From a virus: 59,926 bases of DNA. Positions 44,901-52,738 of this stretch are shown here, one piece after another. A program made the translations under genes and the position numbers. Numbering within the stretch: the stretch's first letter is position 1; every line of letters starts with the position of its first letter. The stretch lies in IMG/VR virus record IMGVR_UViG_3300017714_002497, positions 1 to 59,926 of that record, one strand, 5' to 3'. The notes beneath the pieces were generated by a model. It was not told where the DNA came from. It made no database searches and was given only the letters and a program-made list of their open reading frames with translations.

Positions 44901-46873
44901 TTTGATGCAGTTTTCAGCATCTTAATGCCATCTTTTAATCCAGTTGCTTGACCTTCTAATTCTGTTAATTTTTGTTCTGCCCTTGAATCAATTTCATTTC
45001 TCCAATCACCAACAGTTTCTAAAAAACTATTTGCCATATAAGCATCACTAGGAAGCACATATGCTTTTTGTAATTGATTTGATAGACTAATAGTTAAATC
45101 TAAAATATGTTCGTTTCTGCCTGTATATTGATAATAATATCTTTTATTACAATGACCTTCTAAAAATACTGAACTTAATATCTTTGCCGTTTGTTCTGTT
45201 AGTTTTGCACTGTGTAATTGATTTTGAACAATTAATGCTTTTTGTACAGTAAGAAAATATGTAACTTCATATGTTTGTTTGCTAGTTAAAACATTATAAC
45301 CGCCTAACTTAGGTCTTGCGTGTGGTAAAATTCTAAACAAGTTACTCAACTTTGGTTTTTCGTCTGTCAATGCTTCTCTTATTTCTTTAGAGTTTAAACA
45401 TATGCTTTCTATTGCATTATATATAGATGAGCCGGGTGTTATGACACCTGTTTGTTGTCCTATTTTTACTGAATTCTTTTTTGATGTTTCATTATTGCCT
45501 GAGGCTTTATTAGCCTCATCTGGTGAAGTCATTTGTCCTTGTGCAAACATTTGTTTGAAGTTATCATCCATTTCAAACTTATAATCGTTTATAAATTCTG
45601 AGTCTCCAACTATTGACCTTTCGACTACTTTTTCATTTAATTTTTTGAAAAAGTTTTCTAATGTTTCTTGTAATGTATCAGCAACATCAAACTCAAAGTT
45701 GTATTCCATTTGTGATAAATCTGAATCTGCAATAACTTTATCATTTACTATTGTTCCATCGATAACAAGATTTGTTCCTTTTGATTCTGTGACAGATTGT
45801 AATTCATTATATTTTGTAATTACGAATGGGAATATTTTTGTTGCTGGTAAATTCTTTACTACGTTTCCATCATTATCATATCCTTTAAAACGCACCTTCA
45901 TAAAGAATGTTGCATTTTGTAAATCAGGATATCCACAAATTAAAATACTATTGTTTAGCATATCAGGAAGTGATGTTCCGCCAACTTGTGAAATTGTAAA
46001 TTGTAGATTAGTGGCAGTGCCTGCCATCTTTGATGCAGTAGATGTGCCTTGTCCGACACTGGTTACTGTTAAGTCTGTAATGTTTAATTCTGTTGTTATT
46101 CCTGTTCTTGCAATCGTAACCACGTTCATATCATTTGTAGGCCAAGCATCATTTACAATGTCGTCCATCATTTGTGGTGTTTGCTCGTATGCAAGAAATT
46201 TATTTGCTTCTTGTTGATTAACAATAAACAAATCTAAATTATAAGTATAATGTTCAAATGCATCTAATTCGTTTTCCCAAAACAAATTTTGTGCTTCCAT
46301 GTTTTGAATTAGTTCAGCTAGACTGGCAGATGATTTAATTGCATTTCGTTTTTTATCTTCAATATCTGATATGCCTTCTGCTTCTGGTTCTTGTATTACT
46401 TCTCCATTAGATATTAGTTCTCGTTGGTCATCATCGTCAATAACAGGAACGCCGTCTGGTTGAGTACCGTACGCCATACCTAATCCGCCTTCAATACTGT
46501 CTCCGAAATAATCTAATGCTTCTTGTCCGCCTTCTTTTTGGATCATAGCCGAAACCATTTTTTCTGCTAGTTCTGGATTAGCAGATAAATCAATGGAAGC
46601 ATCTTTATCTATTCCCATTTTTGATGCAACGAAGTCTACATAACCAGTAGTATCATTTTCGTTAGGTGGAGCCCAACGTTGAATTATTCCTTCAACTGTG
46701 TTTAGTCCGTGTTTGTCTTGATAAGTTTCTAGTGTTCTACCTAATGCTCTAACACCATGTTCTGGTGTGGCAAAAGAAACAAATGCGCCATCGTCACCTG
46801 TCTTACCTTTCCAAGCAGTAGAGTTTGTTCTAATATTGCCTGGGTTATTATTTCTTACACTTCTAACTGCCAT
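41996..46873 (-). CDS. Large tail/baseplate protein with N-terminal lysozyme-like domain
   Basis: 1625 residues. Residues 1-125 read MAVRSVRNNNPGNIRTNSTA, W.GKTG..GAFVSFATPEHGVRAL, then QRWAPPNENDTTGYVDFVAS. That is the RNNNPGNIR-type domain found in phage virion lysins. The middle (about 500-620) has FRILPHARPKLGGYNVLTSK and QLQKAYVLPSD. Around 870-1020 there is MTIKGDPYWVDSI and YSVQSVISSFSGGLFTQTLG, reminiscent of large marine phage tail proteins. The C-terminal third is low-complexity Asn/Thr/Asp/Glu-rich and helical. It sits where a hub component (T4 gp27 position) would be expected, but gp27 identity is not shown. Confidence 0.65.
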   Translation of the reverse strand: MAVRSVRNNNPGNIRTNSTAWKGKTGDDGAFVSFATPEHGVRALGRTLETYQDKHGLNTVEGIIQRWAPPNENDTTGYVDFVASKMGIDKDASIDLSANPELAEKMVSAMIQKEGGQEALDYFGDSIEGGLGMAYGTQPDGVPVIDDDDQRELISNGEVIQEPEAEGISDIEDKKRNAIKSSASLAELIQNMEAQNLFWENELDAFEHYTYNLDLFIVNQQEANKFLAYEQTPQMMDDIVNDAWPTNDMNVVTIARTGITTELNITDLTVTSVGQGTSTASKMAGTATNLQFTISQVGGTSLPDMLNNSILICGYPDLQNATFFMKVRFKGYDNDGNVVKNLPATKIFPFVITKYNELQSVTESKGTNLVIDGTIVNDKVIADSDLSQMEYNFEFDVADTLQETLENFFKKLNEKVVERSIVGDSEFINDYKFEMDDNFKQMFAQGQMTSPDEANKASGNNETSKKNSVKIGQQTGVITPGSSIYNAIESICLNSKEIREALTDEKPKLSNLFRILPHARPKLGGYNVLTSKQTYEVTYFLTVQKALIVQNQLHSAKLTEQTAKILSSVFLEGHCNKRYYYQYTGRNEHILDLTISLSNQLQKAYVLPSDAYMANSFLETVGDWRNEIDSRAEQKLTELEGQATGLKDGIKMLKTASNQYQKRFDDLNNEIKNEFKERVKRRITGPDNAVDSNVADILNAIENADANQMLEMFDEDSEEYEIINEIFKGEVRENYNKLHNQIQETRTDLNQTLVDQKENEVTQNEVMREALGHLYSTKIIESTNMIGDNWNELGLFPGSEGQELILSEDLDKEMINKLSKDQFSSLLKALVENPINFSRITKSMLSQPTNLNVIKSPDQENIEVAMEKYYEGRNNNLSMLNVNMTIKGDPYWVDSILSPSMEKAKFGNKNSLEDYKMHLSKINGCNYLMLVSDKAEDVFLNDPNRVGQDSENYDGIKKTRLITSVYSVQSVISSFSGGLFTQTLGLVKLPAAEEFVKIDATLDAPEPELVNLDVAQMEIQPLLGVNDPGNGLENPNEKADIEAKEFADDIVAPAGAGTGVTPEGDRYIVDVSATGPHAVMALQNATTNFLEPSNQNDYAVPNESVAKQLALARQQAEGLCALGHQQSCVAVQQSANDIAKRLADDYQTGNNSVAESTRNAYNESIDNGYIVSAQTMAEIDHALEASGNATIGTNVTGVDQNELDAINDANRIESERYVKGNDDIKKEPLSIMDNLEVVDADGTATNTEKANSVDGPNAILDGDVELNNLGFSSSHDAYASGRMPRSYNVNVEGGTLTANEADKVSALNQEAQDIIDGRGLHDLTDQEYAEVKTIEKSIDTITENATSGIRGDAIQGVKDQKKLEVLTSKESELDELNDDIDNGFYFTGNYGRNKDRAKAEVLQAEVNQLRSDLDTSEGVTTGVIAVEDASGDVTYEKVTKPIKAPNKNAPIPVVETLGDSGGTAINNVEGAVANGQISQTQVNQYNSATSVYNELIEKAEAAPRATITETVGGVTMTEEVLDFSAIGPITYTNSSGQEVTVTDPATHFGLVDGTAAPNSFDYYKPGLNSKNIKQTISNEYPDVAISPNRGVGDVNDISNDEEGGPLKMTVKYNEGDFVVVNPPTP

Positions 46874-46879
46874 TATATA

Positions 46880-47173
46880 CTACTTCATGTTATCTAACTG
46901 GTTCTTGCTAGGTATTTTTATTTTTGTTCCTGCCGTAAAATCATTTATTGGGTCCTGTATAATATCAGGATTTCTTTTAGCAAAAATCCACCAGTATTTT
47001 GAAGTACCATATAATTCGTAACTGCATAAGTCAGGTCTGAGATTATAAGTTTGTGGTATTGTGTAAGTTTCGTCTAATGCACTTCTTTGTAAAAATACGG
47101 GATTTTGTATATCCAATACTTTATTTTTTAGAACAGTAGTCTTCTTCCACGGAGAAGTTGGATCATAAGCCAT
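46880..47173 (-). CDS. gp53: Baseplate wedge protein gp53-like
   Basis: 97 residues. The signature is YTIPQTYNLRPDLCSYELYG followed by TSKYWWIFAKRN and PINDFTAGTKIKIPS, the LysM-like motif of gp53-type wedge proteins that clamp the inner baseplate. T4 gp53 is about twice as long; only the core is kept here. Start shares a base with the stop of the gp48-like gene, showing coupling. Confidence 0.82.
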   Translation of the reverse strand: MAYDPTSPWKKTTVLKNKVLDIQNPVFLQRSALDETYTIPQTYNLRPDLCSYELYGTSKYWWIFAKRNPDIIQDPINDFTAGTKIKIPSKNQLDNMK

Positions 47174-47739
47174 TATACATACCCCTTATTAGCTAAATTT
47201 CCACTTAAATAATCTTGCATATTAAAGTTTTTTCTAACATTCTTTGGAGAATATGTAGTTGTTAATGACATAACAAACATATTCTGTACTGGAACTCTTG
47301 CACCATTTGTTTCAACATAGTCGATATCTGAGTCTAAGTTCCATGTAAAATCTCTTATTAAAACAGGAACATTTTTATAGATGCCATGTGCATCTAATCT
47401 CAATATTGGTGGGGGAAGACCAGCATTATCTGATTGCATTCCAAAGTCCATTTTCAATGCGCCTCTTAAGAAGTTAGCCATTTGCAATACAGTTTGTGCC
47501 TCACTTGTACTACGAACAATAACTGGAGCAGTCATGTTAAATTCAGTATTTGAAGACATATCGAATGCTCTTTGTTGAAAATTAGTGTGAGATAAGTCAT
47601 AGGAACTGTATCCAGTACTCGTTAATACTGTGATTGTTGGTGTATATGGGAACTGAATAGTGTTCAATCCAGATGCACTTAATCGTCCACTAGGGTCTCT
47701 TAGTGATACTGGTTGTTGTGTTGCATACATATTGTCCAT
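47173..47739 (-). CDS. gp48: Baseplate tail-tube protein, gp48-like
   Basis: 188 residues. Motifs QFPYTPTITV, SHTNFQQRAFD, QMANFLRGALKMDFG, GLPPPILRLDAHG and VPVLIRDFTWNLDSDIDYV match gp48/gp54-type tube-initiating proteins of T4-like phages, which sit on the hub and start the tail tube. T4 gp48 is 364 residues, so this is a short form. AAGGAG lies seven bases before the ATG, and a late box lies 20 bases upstream. It is the first gene of the late unit that runs to 38496. gp54 is the alternative name that cannot be excluded. Confidence 0.72.
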   Translation of the reverse strand: MDNMYATQQPVSLRDPSGRLSASGLNTIQFPYTPTITVLTSTGYSSYDLSHTNFQQRAFDMSSNTEFNMTAPVIVRSTSEAQTVLQMANFLRGALKMDFGMQSDNAGLPPPILRLDAHGIYKNVPVLIRDFTWNLDSDIDYVETNGARVPVQNMFVMSLTTTYSPKNVRKNFNMQDYLSGNLANKGYV

Positions 47740-47758
47740 GTTTAACTCCTTCTTTGTT

Positions 47759-47767
47759 GTATTTATC
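47759..47767 (-). promoter_or_regulatory. T4-type late promoter of the hub/tail unit
   Basis: GATAAATAC on the minus strand, 20 bases before the ATG at 47739. Immediately upstream (minus sense) is the AAACTTCGTAGTTT inverted repeat at 47773-47790, and beyond that the divergent sigma70 promoter of gp55. It would serve 47739 down to 38496, about 9.2 kb. Confidence 0.7.
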
Positions 47768-47772
47768 GTTAC

Positions 47773-47790
47773 TTAAACTACGAAGTTTAA
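47773..47790. repeat. Inverted repeat TTAAACT-ACGA-AGTTTAA
   Basis: A 7-bp inverted repeat around a 4-base centre ACGA. Seventeen of its bases recur exactly at 56085-56101, and a half-site (TAAACTTCG) occurs at 35742. All three sites lie in gaps between divergent genes with promoters on both strands. There is no U-run, so this looks more like a protein-binding site than a terminator. Confidence 0.6.
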
Positions 47791-47808
47791 AAATAAGTAT
47801 TTTAGCAC

Positions 47809-47837
47809 TTGACATTGGGTTTCAGATGTATTATAAT
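47809..47837 (+). promoter_or_regulatory. Sigma70-type promoter of gp55 and the gp47-gp46 unit
   Basis: TTGACA (47809-47814) and TATAAT (47832-47837) with a 17-base spacer; transcription near 47844 leaves a short leader with AGGAG at 47851 before the ATG at 47863. A perfect consensus pair, fitting early or middle expression of the late sigma factor. Confidence 0.8.
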
Positions 47838-47862
47838 TAATAATATTAATAGGAGCAAAACC

Positions 47863-48735
47863 ATGGCACGTAGAGGTCAAAATTATTTAAACAATAAAGA
47901 TATGCTTAAAGAAATTCATATCTCTAAATCAAACTTTTGTTGGTTTGAAGACAGAGAAACACATCATCAATATGATGTTATCTTAGACGATGTAAGTGAA
48001 ATTCATAAAGCAGAAGAACAAGCAAGAACCAATCGAGCAAATAGATTACAAAAAGCCGCTTGGGACTTAAATGAAGATAAAAAGAAAAGACAAGTAGACT
48101 TTGCAGTAGATCCAGCATCTTTCGATAAAGAATTGTTGGTTTTCAGAGTTATGACTTTCGACCATATTCCAGATGAACCTGGTCGTAAAGCAAACCCAAA
48201 GTCTGTCGCAGACCACAAAGTAAAGCTACATTTCCCACCATATAAACATTATGTTATTGATGGCAAAAAGACAAGAGAAGTAGCATGGTCACATTACAAC
48301 AAAGACAAAGAATTTGATTTACGAGGCGGTAAGATTACGGCAACGTTAGCCAATATGTACATCAAATTAGTTGAGCGTTATTCTCAAAGAAGTAACTGGA
48401 GAGGCTATACGTATATCGATGAAATGCGTGGACAAGCACTTTTACAACTTGCACAAATTGGATTACAATTCAATGAAGCAAAAAGTGATAACCCATTTGC
48501 ATATTATACGGCGGCTGTAAACAATTCATTTACACGTGTTCTAAACACTGAAAAGAAAAATCAAGGTATTCGTGATGACCTATTAGAGAAATCAGGTCAG
48601 ATGCCAAGTTGGACTAGACAATTAGAACATGAAATGAAATCTCAGGAAAGATGGCAAAAAGTAATTAAAACAAGAATTACTGATGAACAAATTCCAACAG
48701 AAACTATCAAAGAGATTTACGCCGACAATGACTAA
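47863..48735 (+). CDS. gp55: Late-transcription sigma factor gp55-like, with long N-terminal extension
   Basis: 290 residues from the ATG at 47863, six bases after AGGAG. Residues about 165-260 carry the sigma region 2 signature: MYIKLVERYSQRSNWRGYTY, IDEMRGQALLQLAQIGLQFN, PFAYYTAAVNNSFTRVLNTE. gp55 directs host core polymerase to TATAAATA-type late promoters, several of which are in this window. T4 gp55 has 185 residues; here about 150 extra residues come first (GQNYLNNKDMLKEIHISKSN...), with a basic region near KKKRQVD. The extension may be a fused phage protein or a regulatory domain. The gene overlaps gp47 by 8 bases. Confidence 0.83.
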   Translation: MARRGQNYLNNKDMLKEIHISKSNFCWFEDRETHHQYDVILDDVSEIHKAEEQARTNRANRLQKAAWDLNEDKKKRQVDFAVDPASFDKELLVFRVMTFDHIPDEPGRKANPKSVADHKVKLHFPPYKHYVIDGKKTREVAWSHYNKDKEFDLRGGKITATLANMYIKLVERYSQRSNWRGYTYIDEMRGQALLQLAQIGLQFNEAKSDNPFAYYTAAVNNSFTRVLNTEKKNQGIRDDLLEKSGQMPSWTRQLEHEMKSQERWQKVIKTRITDEQIPTETIKEIYADND

Positions 48736-49744
48736 TCTATTTAAAAAAGCCGCTTGGTTCACTGATATACATTATGGTATGCGTAACAACGCACGCCAAC
48801 ATAATATCGATTGTGATGAATTCATAGACTGGTTTATTCAAGAAGCTAAAGCTAAAGGTTGCGAGACTTGTATCTTTGGTGGTGACTGGCATCATAATCG
48901 TGCTAGTTTGAATATCTCAACTATGAAGTATAGCCTTGCAGGTTTACGAAAACTTAATAATTCGTTTGAAAAAGTTTACTTTATTTTAGGTAATCATGAT
49001 TTGTTTTATCGTGAAACACGTGATGTAAACTCAGTAGAGTTTGCAAAAGAATTACCTAATATAGTTCTAATCGATGATAAACTAGTTGAAGGCGATGTAG
49101 CATTGACTAGTTGGTTAGTTGGGGATGAATGGAAAAAGATACCAAAGATAAAAACAAAATATATGTTCGGACACTTTGAACTTCCAACGTTCAAATTAAA
49201 TGCGATGGTAGAAATGCCAGACCATGGTGGACTAAAAAGTGAAATGTTTGAACATCAAGATTTTGTTTTCTCAGGACACTTTCATCATCGTCAAGTAAAA
49301 GGCAACGTGATATATACAGGTAATGCATTTCCACACAACTTCTCAGATGCAGGAGATGATGAACGTGGTTGGATGTTCTTAGAATGGGACAAAGAACCGG
49401 AATTCTTTGCATGGCCTGATGCTCCTAAATATAAAAATATCACGTTGTCTACACTACTTGAAAATCCATCGAAGTACTTGTTACCTAAAACAAGTGCAAG
49501 AATAACACTTGATATAGACATTACATATGAAGAAGCTACGTTCATTAAAGATACGTTTGTTGAAGCATATGACTTACGAGACATTGCATTACAGCCAATG
49601 AAGAACAGTGAGCATGAAAGCGACACTGGTGCTGAAATTCATTTTGAAACAATCGATGAAATTGTAATTTCACAATTAAACTCTATTGATGATAATGGTA
49701 GCTTTAATAAAAAAGTTCTTGTTGAACTATATCAGAATTTATAA
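48728..49744 (+). CDS. gp47: Recombination nuclease subunit gp47 (Mre11-like)
   Basis: 338 residues, nearly equal to T4 gp47 (339). Calcineurin-type phosphoesterase motifs are all present: FTDIHYG (Asp13, His15), FGGDWHHN, FILGNHDLFY, FGHFELP and FSGHFHHRQVKG. It pairs with gp46 (Rad50-like) to resect DNA ends for recombination-dependent replication. The start at 48728 lies inside the gp55 end and gives the correct length; an upstream in-frame start at 48683 would add 15 residues inside gp55. gp46 lies one gene downstream, separated by an SDR gene. Confidence 0.93.
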   Translation: MTNLFKKAAWFTDIHYGMRNNARQHNIDCDEFIDWFIQEAKAKGCETCIFGGDWHHNRASLNISTMKYSLAGLRKLNNSFEKVYFILGNHDLFYRETRDVNSVEFAKELPNIVLIDDKLVEGDVALTSWLVGDEWKKIPKIKTKYMFGHFELPTFKLNAMVEMPDHGGLKSEMFEHQDFVFSGHFHHRQVKGNVIYTGNAFPHNFSDAGDDERGWMFLEWDKEPEFFAWPDAPKYKNITLSTLLENPSKYLLPKTSARITLDIDITYEEATFIKDTFVEAYDLRDIALQPMKNSEHESDTGAEIHFETIDEIVISQLNSIDDNGSFNKKVLVELYQNL

Positions 49745-49745
49745 T

Positions 49746-50351
49746 ATGAAAAAAGATTTATATGTATTAATCACAGGGAACAAGTACTATGGGCTTTGCA
49801 AAGCGATATGCAATCTTTTTGATAGTGTGGATAATATTAGTTATCGCACTGCTAGTCGTACAAATGATTGGTCGTTAGATAAGAATTCTGAACAAGAAAG
49901 ATTGGCTGAGTATTTTGTCAATGAAGGGTTTGATATCTTCATTAACAATTCAGCATTATGGAAATTTCACCAGATAATGATTGCAGAACATGTTTATAAT
50001 AAATGTGTAGAAAAAGAAAGGTCTGCACATATTATTAATATAGGTTCTACTGCCGATACAGGTGTAAAAGGTAGAACATGGAGATATCCAACAGAAAAGA
50101 AAGCACTAAAAGATTATAATCGTGATTTAACATACATGACAATGGGAGGTTCTAATATCAAATCAACACTGATATCACCGGGTAGTTTAACAACACCAAG
50201 TGTAATGAAGAAACATCCTGATAGAAAGTTCTTAGATACAGAGTATGTAGCTGAGTTGATTTTATGGTTGATTAATCAACCAGATTATGTTAATATTAAT
50301 GAAATTTCTGTAGATCCAATACAGACAGGAATATACGCAAGAGAGAGGTAG
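49746..50351 (+). CDS. Short-chain dehydrogenase-like protein between gp47 and gp46
   Basis: 201 residues from the ATG at 49746. It has ITGNKYYGL near the start in place of the usual TGxxxGxG, then FINNSALW (NNxA), INIGSTADTG with the catalytic Ser, and YPTEKKALKDY giving YxxxK, then LISPGSLTTPS. So the classical SDR fold and Ser-Tyr-Lys set are kept while the nucleotide loop is altered. Cofactor binding may differ. It sits one base after the gp47 stop and four bases before gp46, in the same unit. Why an SDR lies here is unknown. Confidence 0.72.
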   Translation: MKKDLYVLITGNKYYGLCKAICNLFDSVDNISYRTASRTNDWSLDKNSEQERLAEYFVNEGFDIFINNSALWKFHQIMIAEHVYNKCVEKERSAHIINIGSTADTGVKGRTWRYPTEKKALKDYNRDLTYMTMGGSNIKSTLISPGSLTTPSVMKKHPDRKFLDTEYVAELILWLINQPDYVNINEISVDPIQTGIYARER

Positions 50352-50355
50352 ACGT

Positions 50356-52173
50356 TTGTTAAAAATTAAGAATATAACGGTCCGTAACTTTATGAGTGTT
50401 GGGAACGTAACACAGGCAGTAGACCTGGAACGTGACAACTTAACACTTGTATTAGGTAACAACCTAGACTTAGGTGGTGATGGTTCTCGTAACGGTACGG
50501 GTAAAACTACACTCATCAATGCATTATCATATGGTATGTATGGTAACGCACTTACCAATATTAGAAAAGATAATCTAATTAATAAGACAAATGGTAAGAA
50601 CATGATTGTTACTATTGACTTTGAATTTAACGGAAGTCAATACAGGATTGAACGTGGACGTAGACCTAATGTATTTCGTTTTATCAGAGACGGTATCGAT
50701 TTAAACGATGGCGGTGGTGATGAAGCACAAGGTGAAATGAGACAAACTCAAACAGAAGTTGATTCTATTATTGGTATTTCTCATTCAATGTTCAAACACA
50801 TTGTTGCACTTAATACGTACACAGAACCATTTCTTTCAATGAGAGCAAATGACCAACGTGAACTAATCGAAGAACTATTAGGTATTACTGAATTGTCTCG
50901 TAAAGCAGAGGCACTTAAAGAAGTAATCAAAGAAACAAAAGACCAGATGAAAGACGAAGAATACAGTCTTAAAGCAAAAGAAGATGCAAACACTCGTATT
51001 CTAAAAAGTATTTCAGACATTGAACGTAGACAACGTATCTGGAAAGATAAACACGAAACAGAATTAAAAGAATTAGAGTCAGCCTTAGAGGCGTTATCTC
51101 ATGTAGACATCAAACAAGAGATTGCTAATCATCAACTATTAAATGAATTTACCGAAAAGAAATCTAAGTTAGATGAAGCACAACGATGGGTTGATAGTAT
51201 CAATACTGATAATCAAAAATTTTCCGATTTAGAAACAAGAGTTATTAGTGATATAGAAAAGATTAAAGACCATAAATGCTTTGCATGTGGACAAGAAGTA
51301 CACGATAGCAAACAAGAAGAAATTCTAAAAGAAAAAGAAGAACTATTAGGTGAAACTAAATCTCATTTAATGGAAAATGCAACTAAGTTAGAAACACATA
51401 CATCAGTAATTAGTGAAGTAGGTGAACTTGGTAATAAGCCTACAGTATTTTATGATGATTTAAATGATGCATACGAACATCAAAACTCAGTTAGTATGTT
51501 GAAAGAACAAATCGAAACTAAAAAGAAACAAGAAGATCCTTATACTGAACAGATTAAAGAAATGCGTGAAAGTAGTTTAGAAGAACTAAATTACAATACA
51601 ATGAATGCACTTGTTTCTTATCGTGAACACCAAGACTTCTTAATGAAACTATTAACAAATAAAGATAGTTTTATTCGTAAAAAGATTATTGACCAAAACT
51701 TATCTTATCTAAACACACGTTTAGAAAAGTATCTTGATAGACTAGGTTTACCTCATGAAGTTAAATTTATGAGTGACTTAACTGTAGAAATTACAGAGTT
51801 AGGTCGTGAACTAGACTTTGACAATCTATCAAGAGGTGAACGTAATAGACTTATTTTAGGTCTATCATGGGCTTTCCGTGATATATACGAGTCACTATAT
51901 AGCACTATTAATGTTCTATTTGTTGATGAACTTATTGATAGTGGAATGGATACGAACGGTGTCGAATCATCACTAGCAGTTCTTAAGAAAATGCAACGTG
52001 ATAGAAATCGCTCTATCTTTTTAGTATCTCATAGGGACGAATTATATGGTCGTGTGACTAATGTTCTTAATGTGATTAAAGAAAACGGCTTTACTACTTT
52101 CTCACAAGAGGATGCAATAGAGGCGGAAACAAATGAAATGACTAAACCACAAGAAGGAGTACCAAATGTCTGA
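50356..52173 (+). CDS. gp46: Recombination nuclease subunit gp46 (Rad50-like), TTG start
   Basis: 605 residues (T4 gp46: 560). Walker A runs over residues 34-52 and ends RNGTGKTT. Coiled-coil arms flank a zinc hook, Cys308-x-x-Cys311 (CFACG). LSRGERNRLILGLSWAFRD is the ABC signature, and VLFVDELIDSG is Walker B. The start is a TTG at 50356 behind GAGAGAGG; the first in-frame ATG is codon 13 and would delete part of the first strand. gp46 is the SMC-like ATPase that works with gp47. Its 3' end overlaps the next gene by eight bases. Confidence 0.93.
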   Translation: MLKIKNITVRNFMSVGNVTQAVDLERDNLTLVLGNNLDLGGDGSRNGTGKTTLINALSYGMYGNALTNIRKDNLINKTNGKNMIVTIDFEFNGSQYRIERGRRPNVFRFIRDGIDLNDGGGDEAQGEMRQTQTEVDSIIGISHSMFKHIVALNTYTEPFLSMRANDQRELIEELLGITELSRKAEALKEVIKETKDQMKDEEYSLKAKEDANTRILKSISDIERRQRIWKDKHETELKELESALEALSHVDIKQEIANHQLLNEFTEKKSKLDEAQRWVDSINTDNQKFSDLETRVISDIEKIKDHKCFACGQEVHDSKQEEILKEKEELLGETKSHLMENATKLETHTSVISEVGELGNKPTVFYDDLNDAYEHQNSVSMLKEQIETKKKQEDPYTEQIKEMRESSLEELNYNTMNALVSYREHQDFLMKLLTNKDSFIRKKIIDQNLSYLNTRLEKYLDRLGLPHEVKFMSDLTVEITELGRELDFDNLSRGERNRLILGLSWAFRDIYESLYSTINVLFVDELIDSGMDTNGVESSLAVLKKMQRDRNRSIFLVSHRDELYGRVTNVLNVIKENGFTTFSQEDAIEAETNEMTKPQEGVPNV

Positions 52174-52423
52174 TTTTAAAATGGTTCATAAGCCACATAA
52201 AATGTTAGAATGGCTTGAAGGTGAATGCACTGAATGGGCTCATGGCATAATCAAAGAACATTTTCAAGTAGAAGATACTGATACATTATCTAAGGAACAA
52301 ATCGAAGAAGTTATTGCTGAATGGGAATTACTAGCCGATAGTCCAAGTTATGATTTCTTGTCAATGGGTTTCAGAAACATAATTAGTTCGTGGGAAAATG
52401 AACACGATGATTATTTAATTTAA
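52166..52423 (+). CDS. Small acidic unknown protein after gp46
   Basis: 85 residues, rich in Glu and Trp (LEWLEGECTEWAHGIIKEHF), predicted helical. AAGGAG precedes the ATG inside the end of gp46. No family recognised. Lies between gp46 and the 58-residue basic protein, with 12 bases to the latter, so all three are likely on one transcript. Confidence 0.78.
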   Translation: MSDFKMVHKPHKMLEWLEGECTEWAHGIIKEHFQVEDTDTLSKEQIEEVIAEWELLADSPSYDFLSMGFRNIISSWENEHDDYLI

Positions 52424-52435
52424 AAGGAGTATAAC

Positions 52436-52612
52436 ATGAGTATACATGAACAAATCGTACAACAATACGAAAACTATTTAAGTGAACATGCCGCATGGGA
52501 AGACAAGGGCGTTAAAGCCGCGGCCGCTAGAGCAAGAAAGGCTTTAGGTGAAATTGGAAAACTTACAAAAGAAAGACGTAAAGAAATCCAAGAAAAGAAA
52601 AATAATATGTAA
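52436..52612 (+). CDS. 58-residue basic helical protein
   Basis: Too short for a default ORF call but well supported: AAGGAG seven bases before the ATG and a clean stop. It begins MSIHEQIVQQYENYLSEHAA, then GVKAAAARARKALGEIGKLT and KERRKEIQEKKNNM. The Ala/Arg/Lys-rich middle and tail resemble small histone H1/Hc1-like nucleoid proteins, so DNA binding is possible but not shown. A consensus promoter starts eight bases after the stop. Confidence 0.82.
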   Translation: MSIHEQIVQQYENYLSEHAAWEDKGVKAAAARARKALGEIGKLTKERRKEIQEKKNNM

Positions 52613-52619
52613 AAAGGTG

Positions 52620-52648
52620 TTGACAAGGCTTTCTGATAATGTTATTAT
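52620..52648 (+). promoter_or_regulatory. Sigma70-type promoter of the small RNA candidate
   Basis: TTGACA (52620-52625) and TATTAT (52643-52648), 17-base spacer. Transcription would begin near 52655, only about five bases before a hairpin that ends in a T-run. No well-placed ribosome site follows. Confidence 0.75.
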
Positions 52649-52654
52649 AGAGTC

Positions 52655-52717
52655 ATAATAAAAGATGCAAAGTGTCTCCTCTCAACCTCTCTCATCTAAC
52701 TGAGCATCTTTTTTTAT
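52655..52717 (+). ncRNA. Candidate ~60-nt small RNA with CU-rich loop
   Basis: The transcript expected from the promoter at 52620-52648 is almost all one hairpin. AAAAGATGC (52660-52668) pairs perfectly with GCATCTTTT (52704-52712), running into a T-rich tail, so the stem is its own terminator. The 35-base loop is CU-rich (GTGTCTCCTCTCAACCTCTC), complementary in type to the GAGAGG ribosome sites used by several genes of this phage. A 12-codon frame exists inside (ATGCAAAGT...TGA), but its ATG is in the stem and has no ribosome site. Either a regulatory RNA or a leader/attenuator. Confidence 0.5.
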
Positions 52718-52738
52718 TCTCACACAGAGAGCAACACA

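Noticed and set aside
45645-46217. 190-codon plus-strand frame inside the 1625-residue tail protein
   Set aside because: Opposite-strand shadow of a strongly coding frame; no ribosome site or promoter and no protein-like motif.
52665-52703. 12-codon peptide frame in the small RNA
   Set aside because: The ATG is in the hairpin stem and no ribosome site precedes it. Mentioned as an alternative but not called as a gene.
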